Origin: Pseudoalteromonas sp. XI10 | GTDB taxonomy: Bacteria; Pseudomonadota; Gammaproteobacteria; Enterobacterales; Alteromonadaceae | Length of the DNA: 64,000 nt | Reading direction: 5' to 3' | Assembly: GCF_001469895.1 (NCBI RefSeq) | Contig: NZ_LOPY01000039.1 | Coordinates: 186,001 to 250,000, forward strand | Part shown: positions 1 through 9,363 of the stretch, piece by piece | How the letters are laid out: every line of letters begins with the position of its first letter | Position numbering within the stretch: the stretch's first letter is position 1 | Notes under the pieces: model-generated | Told to the model about the DNA's origin: nothing | The model's database searches: none | Seen by the model: the letters and a program-made list of their open reading frames with translations, nothing else | Program-made: the position numbers and the translations under genes

Positions 1-28
1 AATCAAGTTTTGCGCCTTGTTTTGCCAT
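1..28 (-). CDS. start of a downstream gene, cut by the window edge
   Basis: An ATG on the minus strand at 28-26 overlaps the stop codon of the nucleotidyltransferase gene (TAATG), and the frame stays open to the edge, giving MAKQGAKLD. The overlap suggests translational coupling with the gene upstream. In related bacteria a DnaQ-like 3'-5' exonuclease often follows this nucleotidyltransferase, so that is the likely identity, but nine residues cannot show it. Confidence 0.4.
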
Positions 29-1926
29 TATTTCATCCCTGTGTTGGCAGAATACCTGAATTTAAGGAAGCTCTGCGCTTTATCTAAAATGGCAAACGCT
101 TCTTTAAGGTTTCGCTGCTCAAAAGGAGAAAGTAAATGAGGCTCTAAGTCGTTATCTGGCGCTTCATCAAGCTTTTCTATTTGCCACGCTTGGTGTCTTA
201 TTCTGATCATGGCAATGTATTCAAGGGCGTCTCGTAAATCTTGTGCTTTACCTTCAGGAAGTAGTTTAGCTTCGATAATATCTTCTAAACGCTCGAATGA
301 ATTTTGTTTACGACTGCCTATCGCTAATGCATGCACGCGTATTACGTCAGATAAAGGCGCAGTACCGCGGCGTTTTAAGTTCATAGATCGCTTGTGTTGG
401 CCATTATGCTCTAACACAAAGTCTTTAAAGAAACCTAAAGGCGGCGTTCTGTTACGTGCGTTAGCGGCGAGGTTAGCTAAGAAACGCTTATTCTTGCGCC
501 CTTCTGTTGCGATAAAGCGTTTGAGCTCATCGGCCCATTTGTTTTTACCGTAAACACCGTCTAAATCAAAAAAGATCGAGCTGTGTAATAAAGCCTGTGG
601 TTTCGGTTCGGCCATCCAACCTGCAAATTGTTCTTTCCACTGCTCGCGTGTTAAACGCCACTTTTTAAATGACGCCATAATTTCGCCTTCACAATATTTG
701 TAGCCACACTCAGCTAATCCATCACAAACAAAATCTGCCAAATTCTGAAAATACTCGTCATGCAATTCCTCGTTAAAACTATTATCAAGGATAATGGCAT
801 TATCTTGGTCGGTCACAATTAATTGCTCATCACGCGCCATTGAACCTAGAGCAATGAAGCAATAAGGAACCGGCGGTGGGCCAAACTTTTCTTCAGCTAA
901 ATCAAGTAAACGCTGTTTGAAGGTACGCCCTATTACAGCCATTGCGGTACCAATCATGTGTGAGTTAGCGTCTTCGTTAACCATGCGTACAAACACATTA
1001 GGCAACTGCCTTGCATAGTGAGCTAAATCTTCAACCGATTGCTGAGCTAATATGCCGCGTACTAACAATAAGCTACTTTGCGACTCGTAGCGTAAAATAT
1101 CTGATAACGAAATAACGCCAATCGGTTTTTTCTTAACGACTACAGGCAGGTGGTGAATATTATCTCTGAGCATTGCAAGCACGGCTTCAAACACATACGC
1201 ATTGCTATCAAGAAGTACTAAATCTTTTTGCATTATTTGCGCGGCTGGCGCTTCGTAACTTAACCCTTCAGCAATAACACTGGTTCGTAAGTCACGGTCT
1301 GTAATTATGCCAACTACTTGACCGTCATCGTCATCAGGATCATCACTGATTGGTTTATCGGCATCAGTCACTAGTACAGACGATACCGACTCTTGCGTCA
1401 TCAATTGCGCAACCATTTGCACAGAGGCATCTTTTGCCACAGTGACAACATCACGATGAAGAAGCGACTTAACCTTGGCGGTTGTTAAATCGTTGCTGTC
1501 TGCCTGTTCAACAATTGCTTGGTGAAGGCGCACATTACCATCGGCTTCAAAAAAATCAGCAAATGTTTCGTATTCGTCGCAGTATTGATTAAACAACTCA
1601 ACATTGATGCAATAAACTAAGGTATCTTCAAGCGCCTTTGCCGGGAAACGCACTTTACGGTTCATAAGAAGGCCCATTGAACCAAAGATCCCACCGACAG
1701 TTAAACGGTTGTATAAATCACCGTCACGGCGATACATTTCAACGGCACCACTGCGTATGACATATAAATCAGCGATATCTTCGCCATAATTTAATATTTC
1801 TGTGCCTGCGCGAAAATAAGCGATTTCGATTTGTGCAGCGAGTTTATTTACCGCCTCTTCAGGAAGATCATCAAAAGGAGCATGATCAGAAAGAAATTGG
1901 GCAATATCGACGTGTTCGGCTTGCAT
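28..1926 (-). CDS. cNMP-binding / CBS / DUF294 nucleotidyltransferase-like regulator
   Basis: A 632-residue soluble protein of the putative signal-transduction nucleotidyltransferase family. Domains in order: a cyclic-nucleotide-binding fold (about 18-130), two CBS domains (about 150-285, with an acidic insert DDPDDDD in the first), a nucleotidyltransferase core (GSMARDEQ followed by TDQDNAI, about 360-380), and the C-terminal DUF294 helical domain. The GS plus D-x-D arrangement of the transferase is intact, so it may be catalytic. The substrate is unknown. CBS domains usually sense adenine nucleotides. The stop overlaps the next ATG, so it is probably the first gene of a coupled pair. The start used has an AGGT-like ribosome site six bases upstream. 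Confidence 0.85.
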   Translation of the reverse strand: MQAEHVDIAQFLSDHAPFDDLPEEAVNKLAAQIEIAYFRAGTEILNYGEDIADLYVIRSGAVEMYRRDGDLYNRLTVGGIFGSMGLLMNRKVRFPAKALEDTLVYCINVELFNQYCDEYETFADFFEADGNVRLHQAIVEQADSNDLTTAKVKSLLHRDVVTVAKDASVQMVAQLMTQESVSSVLVTDADKPISDDPDDDDGQVVGIITDRDLRTSVIAEGLSYEAPAAQIMQKDLVLLDSNAYVFEAVLAMLRDNIHHLPVVVKKKPIGVISLSDILRYESQSSLLLVRGILAQQSVEDLAHYARQLPNVFVRMVNEDANSHMIGTAMAVIGRTFKQRLLDLAEEKFGPPPVPYCFIALGSMARDEQLIVTDQDNAIILDNSFNEELHDEYFQNLADFVCDGLAECGYKYCEGEIMASFKKWRLTREQWKEQFAGWMAEPKPQALLHSSIFFDLDGVYGKNKWADELKRFIATEGRKNKRFLANLAANARNRTPPLGFFKDFVLEHNGQHKRSMNLKRRGTAPLSDVIRVHALAIGSRKQNSFERLEDIIEAKLLPEGKAQDLRDALEYIAMIRIRHQAWQIEKLDEAPDNDLEPHLLSPFEQRNLKEAFAILDKAQSFLKFRYSANTGMK

Positions 1927-1966
1927 ACGCGTACCTAGATTAAACCATTTGATTTAATTGTGAGGG

Positions 1967-2003
1967 TAATTGGCTATTTTTTCAAAGAAAAAATAGCCAA
2001 TTA
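1967..2003 (-). terminator. strong hairpin after the RND permease gene
   Basis: A perfect 16-bp inverted repeat (1967-1982 and 1988-2003) with a five-base loop lies directly behind the stop of the efflux permease. On the minus strand the arms carry runs of T and A typical of an intrinsic terminator. It would separate the efflux operon from the nucleotidyltransferase gene. Confidence 0.75.
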
Positions 2004-2010
2004 AGTAGGA

Positions 2011-5000
2011 TTAAGCCTTTTCTAACTCTTCAGCCAGAAGTTTCGACTCATCTCCCCTCGGTTTAGTAAAGCGGGCTAAACCAAGATAAATAACAGGCGT
2101 TAAATAGAGGGTAAATAACACCGCCAGTGCTAAACCGCCAAATACTACCCAACCAATGGCGTTACGAGCCTCTGCCCCTGCACCGGTAGATAAAATAAGT
2201 GGTAATGCACCCAATAAAGTTGAAACCAGTGTCATTGCTATTGGGCGAAGGCGCACTAGTGCAGCCTCTTCTACCGCAACTCTAACCGAGCGTCCTTGGT
2301 CACGTAACTGGTCAGCAAACTCCACCAGCAATATGGCATTTTTGGCAATTAGACCAATCAGCATCACTAAACCAATTTGCGAGTAAATGTTTAATGATGT
2401 ACCTGTTAAATACAGCGCTAAAATCGCAGATGTAATACCAAACGGTACAGTAATCATAACAACGATTGCACTATTCACACTTTCAAATTGCGCTGCCAAT
2501 ACCAGAAGAACAATTAAAAAGGCCAGAACATAGGTCACTAATACTTCATTGGCGGTTTCTTCAAAGGTTAATGCCTCACCTTTAAACGCTAAGCTGATGC
2601 CAGCAGGCAGAGATTGCTCTGATATATCACGGATTTTTGTAACCAGCTCAGCAATTGTCACGCCCTCTGGCATTTCCATACTCAGTTCAATAGCACGGCG
2701 CTGCGCGTGGCGCTCAAGCTCAGCTGCAACACCTTCTTCAGTAATTGTTGCCACACTACTCAGTGGTACTAACTGGCCATTACGACCACCTACATACAAG
2801 TTAGCTAAATCGCTCGGGTTTGTGATGGTTTGGTTTTGTGCTTGCAACATAATCGGGATTGATTGGTCACCAATGTTTAAATCGGCAATATCATCACCAT
2901 TGATTGCAGCACGAAGTGTTACAGAGATATCACTGAGCGATACACCTAGCTCTTCAGCACGACGTCTATCAATATTAACCCGTAATTGTGGCTGTGACGG
3001 CTGATATGAAATACGCACAGGTGCCACTTCTGGCACTGCTTTTTCAATTTCAGCAGAAAAATCTTGCGCGGCTTTAAATATCTCGAGGTAGTCTTGGCCC
3101 AATAAGGCAAGCTCAATACCACCGCCTTGACCACGCAAGTTCAAACTATTTGAACCACCTGGGTAACCAGCCGCACCAGGAATATTACCTAAAGGTTCAC
3201 GTATTTTATTGATAATTTCTTGCTGACTAAAATGACGTTCGTCCCAATGTTTTAGCGGCACAGTAATAAATACAATATTTGGATCCCACTGCCCAACCAC
3301 AGTGTAAATAGACTCAATATCACCACTTTCAACATACGGCAGTAAGATATCTTCCATTTGCACCGCTTGCCTGTCCATAAAGTTCAGGCCAACACCATCA
3401 GGACCGCGAGCAAAAATACGAATTTTACCGCGATCTTCTGTTGGTAATAACTCGTTATCTAAATTGAAATACAGTGCACCAGAGCCTGCAGCAACCAACA
3501 AACATGCAAAGAAGGTAAGCCATGCATGTTCAAGTACACCATGTATTGTGCGCTTATAAACAGCAGCTAACACATGGCCAATTTTTGCAAATGGATGAAA
3601 ACCGCCCTGCTTTAATTTCAGTTTTGATGTCAGCGCAGGGACCAAAGACAGCGCTACAAAACTTGAAATGATCACAGCGCCAGCTAATACACCACCAAAC
3701 TCTCTAAATAGTCGCCCTGCTGTTGATGGTAAAAAAGCGATAGGCACAAACACCGCAGCTAATACGGCGGTTGTTGCAACAACAGCAAAGAATACTTCAC
3801 GAGTACCAACCACTGCCGCTGCACGGCGACCAAGACCCAAGCCCCGCTGACGTTGGATGTTCTCACTTACCACAATGGCATCATCTACAATTAGGCCAGT
3901 AGCTAATACTAGTGCAAGCAAGGTAAGAATATTAATCGAGAAACCAAGCGCCCAAATAAGTGCTAAAGAGCCAATTAATGCAACAGGTATGGCAAATGCA
4001 GGAACCAGTGTTGCCCGCCATGAACCAATAAATACCCAAAGTGTGATCACCACTAACAGCACGGTTAGTAACAGTGAGTTAATAACTTCATCAACTGAGC
4101 TTCTGATAAACTGCGCATCGTCAGAAGTTAGAGTAAATTCCATTTCAGGAAAGCGCACTCGCATACGTTCGATTAAAGTTAGCACTTCATCAGAAATTTC
4201 AATGGTATTAGATTGCGCCTGACGAATAATTTCCATGCCAATCACAGGTGTGCCATTGAGCCTTACGAACGAGCGCGGATCGGCTGGGCCAAAGTAAACA
4301 GCCGCTACATCGCCAATACGGGTATCGTCACGAACGATGATATCGGCCACTTGTTCTGCTGATATTGACGTTGCATCAGCACGCACGATCACCTGTTGAT
4401 CGCTTGATTTTAAACTACCCGCAGGCACATCAAAGGGAGCTTGGCGAAGTACATTGGCAATATCTGGTACGGTAAGGTTAAAGCTGCTTAGCTTAAGTGG
4501 GTCTATGCGCACTCTAAGAACCCGTTCGCGGTCGCCATTTAAACGAACATCGGCAACACCAGGAATGGTTAAAAACTGCGGGGCTAAGTCAACATCAACA
4601 CGCTCTGTCAACGCCTCAAGGGATAAGCTATCACTTGATACCGTTAACGATACAACCGCTTCGGCATCGTTATCGGCTTTAATAATTGATACCCGCTCTA
4701 CTTCTTCGGGTAGTTCACGCTGCACACGGGCTACCGATTCACGCGTTTCATTTGCTGCATCATCTAAATTAACACCTGGGCGAAACTCAACCACGATACG
4801 AGCATTGTTTTCTTCACTTTGCGCACGAATCGACTTTACACCACTTACCCTCGCAACCGCCCCTTCGAGCTTACTAGTTACTTCGGTATCTACGGTCTCC
4901 GGTGAACCACCAGGAAAAGACGCTGATACAGTAATACGAGGTCTATCAACATCAGGAAGCTCACGTACTTCAACCCCTGCTATTGCAGCAATACCGGCGA

Positions 5001-5088
5001 TAATAATGAGTAAGTTAAGTACCACAATTAAAACAGGGCGACGTATCGCCATTGATGGTAAGTCTTCCATCATAGGTTGCTGTTTCAT
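2011..5088 (-). CDS. RND-family efflux permease (HAE-1/AcrB-like)
   Basis: Inner-membrane, proton-driven efflux permease of about 1,025 residues, the usual size for the hydrophobe/amphiphile RND group. It has an N-terminal membrane helix, a large periplasmic loop, the GLIVDDAIVV segment with the Asp pair of TM4, a second periplasmic loop, and the TM10 Lys in GLIAKNAILL; these are the proton-relay residues. It follows its periplasmic adaptor gene with a TAATG junction. The ATG at 5088 is preferred over the one at 5091 because the AAGGAG ribosome site (5094-5099) then sits five bases upstream instead of two. No outer-membrane channel gene is adjacent, so a TolC-type partner encoded elsewhere is inferred. 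The substrate cannot be told from sequence. Confidence 0.93.
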   Translation of the reverse strand: MKQQPMMEDLPSMAIRRPVLIVVLNLLIIIAGIAAIAGVEVRELPDVDRPRITVSASFPGGSPETVDTEVTSKLEGAVARVSGVKSIRAQSEENNARIVVEFRPGVNLDDAANETRESVARVQRELPEEVERVSIIKADNDAEAVVSLTVSSDSLSLEALTERVDVDLAPQFLTIPGVADVRLNGDRERVLRVRIDPLKLSSFNLTVPDIANVLRQAPFDVPAGSLKSSDQQVIVRADATSISAEQVADIIVRDDTRIGDVAAVYFGPADPRSFVRLNGTPVIGMEIIRQAQSNTIEISDEVLTLIERMRVRFPEMEFTLTSDDAQFIRSSVDEVINSLLLTVLLVVITLWVFIGSWRATLVPAFAIPVALIGSLALIWALGFSINILTLLALVLATGLIVDDAIVVSENIQRQRGLGLGRRAAAVVGTREVFFAVVATTAVLAAVFVPIAFLPSTAGRLFREFGGVLAGAVIISSFVALSLVPALTSKLKLKQGGFHPFAKIGHVLAAVYKRTIHGVLEHAWLTFFACLLVAAGSGALYFNLDNELLPTEDRGKIRIFARGPDGVGLNFMDRQAVQMEDILLPYVESGDIESIYTVVGQWDPNIVFITVPLKHWDERHFSQQEIINKIREPLGNIPGAAGYPGGSNSLNLRGQGGGIELALLGQDYLEIFKAAQDFSAEIEKAVPEVAPVRISYQPSQPQLRVNIDRRRAEELGVSLSDISVTLRAAINGDDIADLNIGDQSIPIMLQAQNQTITNPSDLANLYVGGRNGQLVPLSSVATITEEGVAAELERHAQRRAIELSMEMPEGVTIAELVTKIRDISEQSLPAGISLAFKGEALTFEETANEVLVTYVLAFLIVLLVLAAQFESVNSAIVVMITVPFGITSAILALYLTGTSLNIYSQIGLVMLIGLIAKNAILLVEFADQLRDQGRSVRVAVEEAALVRLRPIAMTLVSTLLGALPLILSTGAGAEARNAIGWVVFGGLALAVLFTLYLTPVIYLGLARFTKPRGDESKLLAEELEKA

Positions 5089-5090
5089 CA

Positions 5091-6107
5091 TTACTCCTTG
5101 GCTAGCTGCACTTCATTGATGAAATTAAGCTCTTGATTAGGTCTTAGGCGCTGAACTCCTTCTGTAACCAATAAGTCGCCTTCGTTTAAGCCACCAGAGA
5201 CTAATAAACGCCCTGCTAAACGCTGCTCAATTTTAACATCTACGCGAGTTGCTTTTTTATCAACGCTTTTCCATACATAAGGGCCTGCTGCCCCCCACAT
5301 CATGGCAGCTTCAGGTACTACGGCAAGCTCTTCACCTAGAATATTTATGTGCACACGAAAGCTCATACCCGGCATAAATTGCTGGGCATTATTATCAAGT
5401 TTGGCTTTTGTTCTAAGAGTGCGGGTTTGCGCATTGATACGCGAATCAAGCTCTGCCACCTTAGCCGTGTAAGTTTTATCGCCTAACCAAGGCACCACTT
5501 CGACCGAGGATTTTTGCTTAAGCACTGAGATAGCCGCCTCTGGGGCATTAAAATTGATATAAAGCTCAGAAATATCATCGATAGTGGCAATGGCTGTTTG
5601 GGTTGTGATCCTATCGCCTACCTCAACGTCAGTTAAACCCATAACACCACTAAAAGGAGCACGAACTTCGCGGTCTTCACGCTCTGTTTTAGCTTGCATT
5701 AACTGTACTTTTGCAAGCTCATAAAGCGTTTTTGCATCATCTAAATCACTTTGCGGCACCGCACCACGGGCGTGGCTTTCTTCAAGCCTTTTCATGGTAC
5801 GCTCAGCATCTTTTAAAGTAATTTCAGCTTCGATCAACGCTGCTTTTTGTCTGCGTGAATCAAGTTCTAATAGTAAGTCACCTTTGGCAACGTTATCGCC
5901 TGGTTTAAAGTAAACAGCGGTGACTCTGTCCCCAACGGCTGGGTAAAGAGTGACTGAGTGGATTGCTTCAGCGTTACCCACTGCTTTTATCTGTTGTTTA
6001 GACTTTTCAACAGACACTGATTCTACAACTACATTAGCCGCCTCAGCGACGGAAACACAACTAATACAGGCAATTAAAGTCCATGTATGTAATTTGCCAA
6101 TTGTCAA
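5091..6107 (-). CDS. periplasmic adaptor (membrane fusion) subunit of RND efflux pump
   Basis: A 338-residue HlyD/AcrA-type adaptor that would link the RND permease to an outer-membrane channel. It has an N-terminal signal peptide ending near AEAA, a split lipoyl-like barrel (a half around GDRVTAVYFKPGDNV and the other around REVRAPFSGVMGL), an alpha-helical hairpin rich in Lys, Glu and Ala, and a beta-barrel/membrane-proximal part. No lipobox Cys is seen, so it is probably periplasmic rather than a lipoprotein. Its stop overlaps the permease start, so the two are co-transcribed and coupled. No dedicated regulator gene is adjacent. Confidence 0.92.
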   Translation of the reverse strand: MTIGKLHTWTLIACISCVSVAEAANVVVESVSVEKSKQQIKAVGNAEAIHSVTLYPAVGDRVTAVYFKPGDNVAKGDLLLELDSRRQKAALIEAEITLKDAERTMKRLEESHARGAVPQSDLDDAKTLYELAKVQLMQAKTEREDREVRAPFSGVMGLTDVEVGDRITTQTAIATIDDISELYINFNAPEAAISVLKQKSSVEVVPWLGDKTYTAKVAELDSRINAQTRTLRTKAKLDNNAQQFMPGMSFRVHINILGEELAVVPEAAMMWGAAGPYVWKSVDKKATRVDVKIEQRLAGRLLVSGGLNEGDLLVTEGVQRLRPNQELNFINEVQLAKE

Positions 6108-6238
6108 AATTTCACCTAAATAAGAATCGTTTTAATTGTTACGAAGTGTAACAGCTTTGTGATCAATAAAAAGCTGACTTCGTTTAATAAACAATTAGCC
6201 AAGGTGAAATAAACCCATACCTCGCCTGTGTTTTCTAA

Positions 6239-6667
6239 TTAGAAACGACAATGTGATGAATCGACTTCTTTTATGTGTGCTTCGCTTGCAATGGTTACCT
6301 CTACACAATCAGATTGATCAGTTATTTGTTCCTTTTGAATTAGTGTAAAGCTACCTTCTTGCTCTGATCTTAATGAATACTCAAAGGCATCATTACTTCC
6401 TTCAGATATAGCTGTTACTAGGCCGCCAACAAGTGCCCCTGCAACTGCGCCTGCAATCATCTCTTCGTGGTTGCCATCTAGCTGATCAACAAAACCAATT
6501 GTAGAGCCTGCTGCGATACCCGTTTTAACGTTGGATGATAACTTAACTGGCTGAACTGATGTGACTTTTGCATAAAAGCGTTTAATCATCACATTTTGGT
6601 CGGCTCTATCGACCCCTTGTGTCGTGCAGCCACCTAAAAATAGTAAACCTAGCAGTAATTTATTCAT
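6239..6667 (-). CDS. small lipoprotein with glycine-zipper segment
   Basis: A 142-residue predicted lipoprotein. The N-terminus MNKLLLGLLFLGGC is a short type-II signal peptide with an LGGC lipobox. The middle holds a Gly/Ala-rich segment (about 48-90, with GIAAGSTIGF and AGAVAGALVGGLV) like the glycine zippers of SlyB-type outer-membrane lipoproteins. Two further Cys lie near the C-terminus and could form a disulphide. It stands alone between the efflux operon and trhO. SlyB-like proteins are linked to envelope stress, but that role is inferred only from the zipper. Confidence 0.75.
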   Translation of the reverse strand: MNKLLLGLLFLGGCTTQGVDRADQNVMIKRFYAKVTSVQPVKLSSNVKTGIAAGSTIGFVDQLDGNHEEMIAGAVAGALVGGLVTAISEGSNDAFEYSLRSEQEGSFTLIQKEQITDQSDCVEVTIASEAHIKEVDSSHCRF

Positions 6668-6778
6668 TCTATTCTCATCCCATCAGTATAAAAGCTCAAG
6701 TTAGATAGTATTCCTAACATCAGTTAGAGACTGTTTAAGATGTGTAAAAAACTGTATGTAGCTAAAACGAACAGGCAT

Positions 6779-6804
6779 AAAAAACCCCAGACTATGCTGG
6801 GGTT
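6779..6804 (-). terminator. intrinsic terminator after trhO
   Basis: An 8-bp stem (AACCCCAG with CTGGGGTT, six-base loop, 6783-6804) is followed on the minus strand by six T. It sits 25 bases behind the trhO stop. Confidence 0.85.
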
Positions 6805-6828
6805 ACTATCAATTCATAAAGCTAAAAA

Positions 6829-7836
6829 TTACTGTTGACGCTGCGCTTCTTTTTGCGCTTTTTTAGCTTCTTTACGCTTACGAAGAACTTCTTGCGCTTC
6901 GTTACCGATGTGACCTTCACCACGCGCCTGTGCTAATTCGATTTGCTTTTGACGCTCAGCAAAACGTGCGCGTTGCTCTTCTGTTAGGCTGTCGTGACAG
7001 TGATGACACGATACACCTTCCATGTATTCTGGCTTTTGCTTTTCTTCTTCAGTGATAGGCATACGACACGCGTGACATTGGTCGTAAGAGCCTTTTTGTA
7101 AATCGTGATTTACTGCTACACGGTTATCAAATACAAAACACTCACCTTCCCACATGGTTTCTTCTTTTGGTACTTCTTCTAAGTACTTAAGAATACCGCC
7201 TTCAAGGTGGAATACTTCGTCAAAGCCTTGCTCTTTCATGTACGCAGTTGATTTTTCACAGCGAATACCACCGGTACAGAACATAGCAACTTTCTTGTGC
7301 TTTTCTGGGTCTAGGTTTTCTTTCGCCCATGCAGGGAATTCACGGAATGTTTTAGTGTTTGGATCAACCGCATTTTGGAAAGTACCGATCTCGATTTCGT
7401 AATCGTTACGCGTATCAATAAGAATCACTTCAGGATCAGAAATTAATGCATTCCACTCAGCTGGCTTAACGTATGTACCCACTACTTCACGTGGGTCGAT
7501 ACCTTCAACACCCATAGTTACGATTTCTTTTTTCAGTTTTACCTTAGTACGGTAGAACGGGCATTCGTCATCGTATGACTCTTTAGTCACAATGTTGTCT
7601 AGGTTCGGTTGTGCATCTAACCATGCAAGTAGGTTATCGATACCTTCACGTTTAGCAGAAACAGTACCGTTGATACCTTCAGCCGCAAGTAACAAAGTAC
7701 CGCGTACTTCATTGTCTTCCATTACTTTAAGTAGTGGTTGGCGAATTGCTTCAAAATCAGGAAGGGCTACAAATTTGTAAAGTGCGCAAACAACAAAGTG
7801 CTCGCTAGTTACATTGTCTTTATGAACAGCAGTCAT
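6829..7836 (-). CDS. trhO: tRNA uridine(34) hydroxylase TrhO (YceA family)
   Basis: Oxygen-dependent enzyme that hydroxylates U34 of certain tRNAs, the first step towards 5-(carboxy)methoxyuridine. The 335-residue protein has an N-terminal acylphosphatase-like domain (about 14-105), a rhodanese domain with the active-site loop CTGGIRC at about 187-193, and a C-terminal Cys-rich tail with CHAC and CHHC pairs, all typical of TrhO. The last 40 residues are very rich in Lys, Arg and Gln. It is monocistronic, divergent from the DEAD-box helicase gene, and ends in its own terminator. Confidence 0.92.
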   Translation of the reverse strand: MTAVHKDNVTSEHFVVCALYKFVALPDFEAIRQPLLKVMEDNEVRGTLLLAAEGINGTVSAKREGIDNLLAWLDAQPNLDNIVTKESYDDECPFYRTKVKLKKEIVTMGVEGIDPREVVGTYVKPAEWNALISDPEVILIDTRNDYEIEIGTFQNAVDPNTKTFREFPAWAKENLDPEKHKKVAMFCTGGIRCEKSTAYMKEQGFDEVFHLEGGILKYLEEVPKEETMWEGECFVFDNRVAVNHDLQKGSYDQCHACRMPITEEEKQKPEYMEGVSCHHCHDSLTEEQRARFAERQKQIELAQARGEGHIGNEAQEVLRKRKEAKKAQKEAQRQQ

Positions 7837-7990
7837 GGTTTTACCTTTTGCTTTAAATGCCCATGTGGGGCGTTAACCGAATCGCAAATCCGGCGCATTG
7901 AGGGCGCGTATTTTACGCGAATTAGCCATAATTGCAAAAACTGATGTGAAATAGCTGTGTTTTTACTGTCTCCAAGTGAGGCAAGTGCGT

Positions 7991-7996
7991 TATAAT
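7991..7996 (+). promoter_or_regulatory. -10 element of the DEAD-box helicase promoter
   Basis: A consensus TATAAT lies 40 bases before the preferred TTG start of the helicase gene. No good -35 is visible at 16-18 bp; TTTACT (7962-7967) is too far. The box falls inside a longer open frame beginning at 7976, which argues against that longer frame being the real start. Confidence 0.5.
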
Positions 7997-8035
7997 GAAC
8001 AGGATTTACAAATTTTGCTCATCGGAGATTACGCA

Positions 8036-9361
8036 TTGCATTTTACTGAACTTGGGATTGATACACGCCTCGAAAAACAACTTGCGCATCAAGGCATCAC
8101 CCAGCCCACTGACATTCAAGCTCACGCGGTACCAACAGCTATCGCAGGCCATGATATTTTTGCACAGTCAAAAACAGGATCGGGCAAAACGCTGGCGTTT
8201 TTATTACCTGCTGTACAGCGTGTAATGAAACAAAAAGCACTCAGTAAACGCGACCCTCGCGTTTTAATCGTTGCGCCTACCCGCGAATTAGCAACCCAAG
8301 TGTACAGCCAATTAAGGCTATTAATTGCCGGTACAAACATTAGTGCTGTAAAAGTACTGGGTGGTGAAAACTTTAATGACCAAATAAAGGCTCTTCGTAA
8401 AGACCCTCATTTTGTAGTTGGTACACCAGGGCGTTTAGCTGACCATTTGAGTCAACGCTCATTACAACTTTCAGGCTTAGAGCTGTTAATTTTTGATGAA
8501 GCTGACCGTATCTTAGATTTAGGCTTTACTGATCAAGTTAAAATGATTAACGAGCTTGCTGATCACCGTTTACGCCAAACGTTATTGTTCTCAGCAACCC
8601 TTGACCATGCACAAGTTGATGCTGTATCACGTAACCTTTTACGTTCACCAAAACAAATTCTGTTAAGTGCTTCAAACGAGCAACATAGTGACATTACTCA
8701 GCAGCTTTATTTAGCTGATCATCTAGATCACAAAGAAGCCCTACTTGAGCACTTTGTAAAACAAGACAATGTTGGCCAATGCATTATTTTCACCGCAACA
8801 CGTGCCGACACTCAGCGTTTAAGTCAGCTTTTAAATGATAAAGGCTTTAAAGCGCAAGCGCTTGCGGGTGACTTAACACAGGCTAAGCGCCTTGAAATTA
8901 TGGACGCCTTCAGCCGTGAAAACTTTAAAATATTAATTACCACCGATGTTGCATCACGTGGTCTTGATTTATTAAGCGTGACTCACGTTATTAACTTTGA
9001 CCTACCAAAACATGCTGAAGAGTATGTGCACCGTATTGGTCGTACTGGTCGCGCGGGCTTTAAAGGTACAGCTATTTCGTTAGTGGGCCCGAAAGATTGG
9101 CCTAGCTACAAAGCAATTAAAGCATTTTTAAATGATGAATTAAGCTTTTTCACCGTTGACGGCCTTGTTGGTAAATTTAAAGGTCTGCGTGAGAAAAAAC
9201 CAAACACAGTTTGGAAAAAAGCAGAGAAAAAAGTGGCTGCAAAACCTGCAAAACCAAAACGCAAAGCAGCCCCTAAAAAGCCAAAAGCCCCTATTCAAGC
9301 ACCAATTGATGTAGATGGTTTTGCTCCAATGCGCCGTAAGAAAAAGCCAGAACAGGAATAA
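8036..9361 (+). CDS. DEAD-box ATP-dependent RNA helicase (RhlE-like)
   Basis: ATP-dependent RNA helicase with all the hallmark motifs: Q-motif region (GITQPTDIQ), Walker A SKTGSGKT, PTRELA, TPGR, DEAD, SAT, and HRIGRTGRAG in the second RecA domain. The last 60 residues are a basic Lys/Pro/Ala tail, typical of RNA-binding extensions in RhlE and SrmB relatives. The frame is open from an ATG at 7976, but a TATAAT lies inside that extension. A TTG at 8036 has GGAG eight bases upstream and gives MHFTELGID, where relatives begin, so TTG is the preferred start. A CvfB-like gene follows after only two bases, so they are probably co-transcribed. Likely roles are ribosome assembly or RNA turnover; the exact subfamily is uncertain. 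Confidence 0.9.
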   Translation: MHFTELGIDTRLEKQLAHQGITQPTDIQAHAVPTAIAGHDIFAQSKTGSGKTLAFLLPAVQRVMKQKALSKRDPRVLIVAPTRELATQVYSQLRLLIAGTNISAVKVLGGENFNDQIKALRKDPHFVVGTPGRLADHLSQRSLQLSGLELLIFDEADRILDLGFTDQVKMINELADHRLRQTLLFSATLDHAQVDAVSRNLLRSPKQILLSASNEQHSDITQQLYLADHLDHKEALLEHFVKQDNVGQCIIFTATRADTQRLSQLLNDKGFKAQALAGDLTQAKRLEIMDAFSRENFKILITTDVASRGLDLLSVTHVINFDLPKHAEEYVHRIGRTGRAGFKGTAISLVGPKDWPSYKAIKAFLNDELSFFTVDGLVGKFKGLREKKPNTVWKKAEKKVAAKPAKPKRKAAPKKPKAPIQAPIDVDGFAPMRRKKKPEQE

Positions 9362-9363
9362 TA

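Noticed and set aside
7154-7402. Plus-strand open frame opposite trhO, and many similar frames opposite rpsA, gyrA, sucA, sdhA and nrdA
   Set aside because: They are shadows of well-supported genes on the other strand or in another frame, without ribosome sites or recognisable domains.
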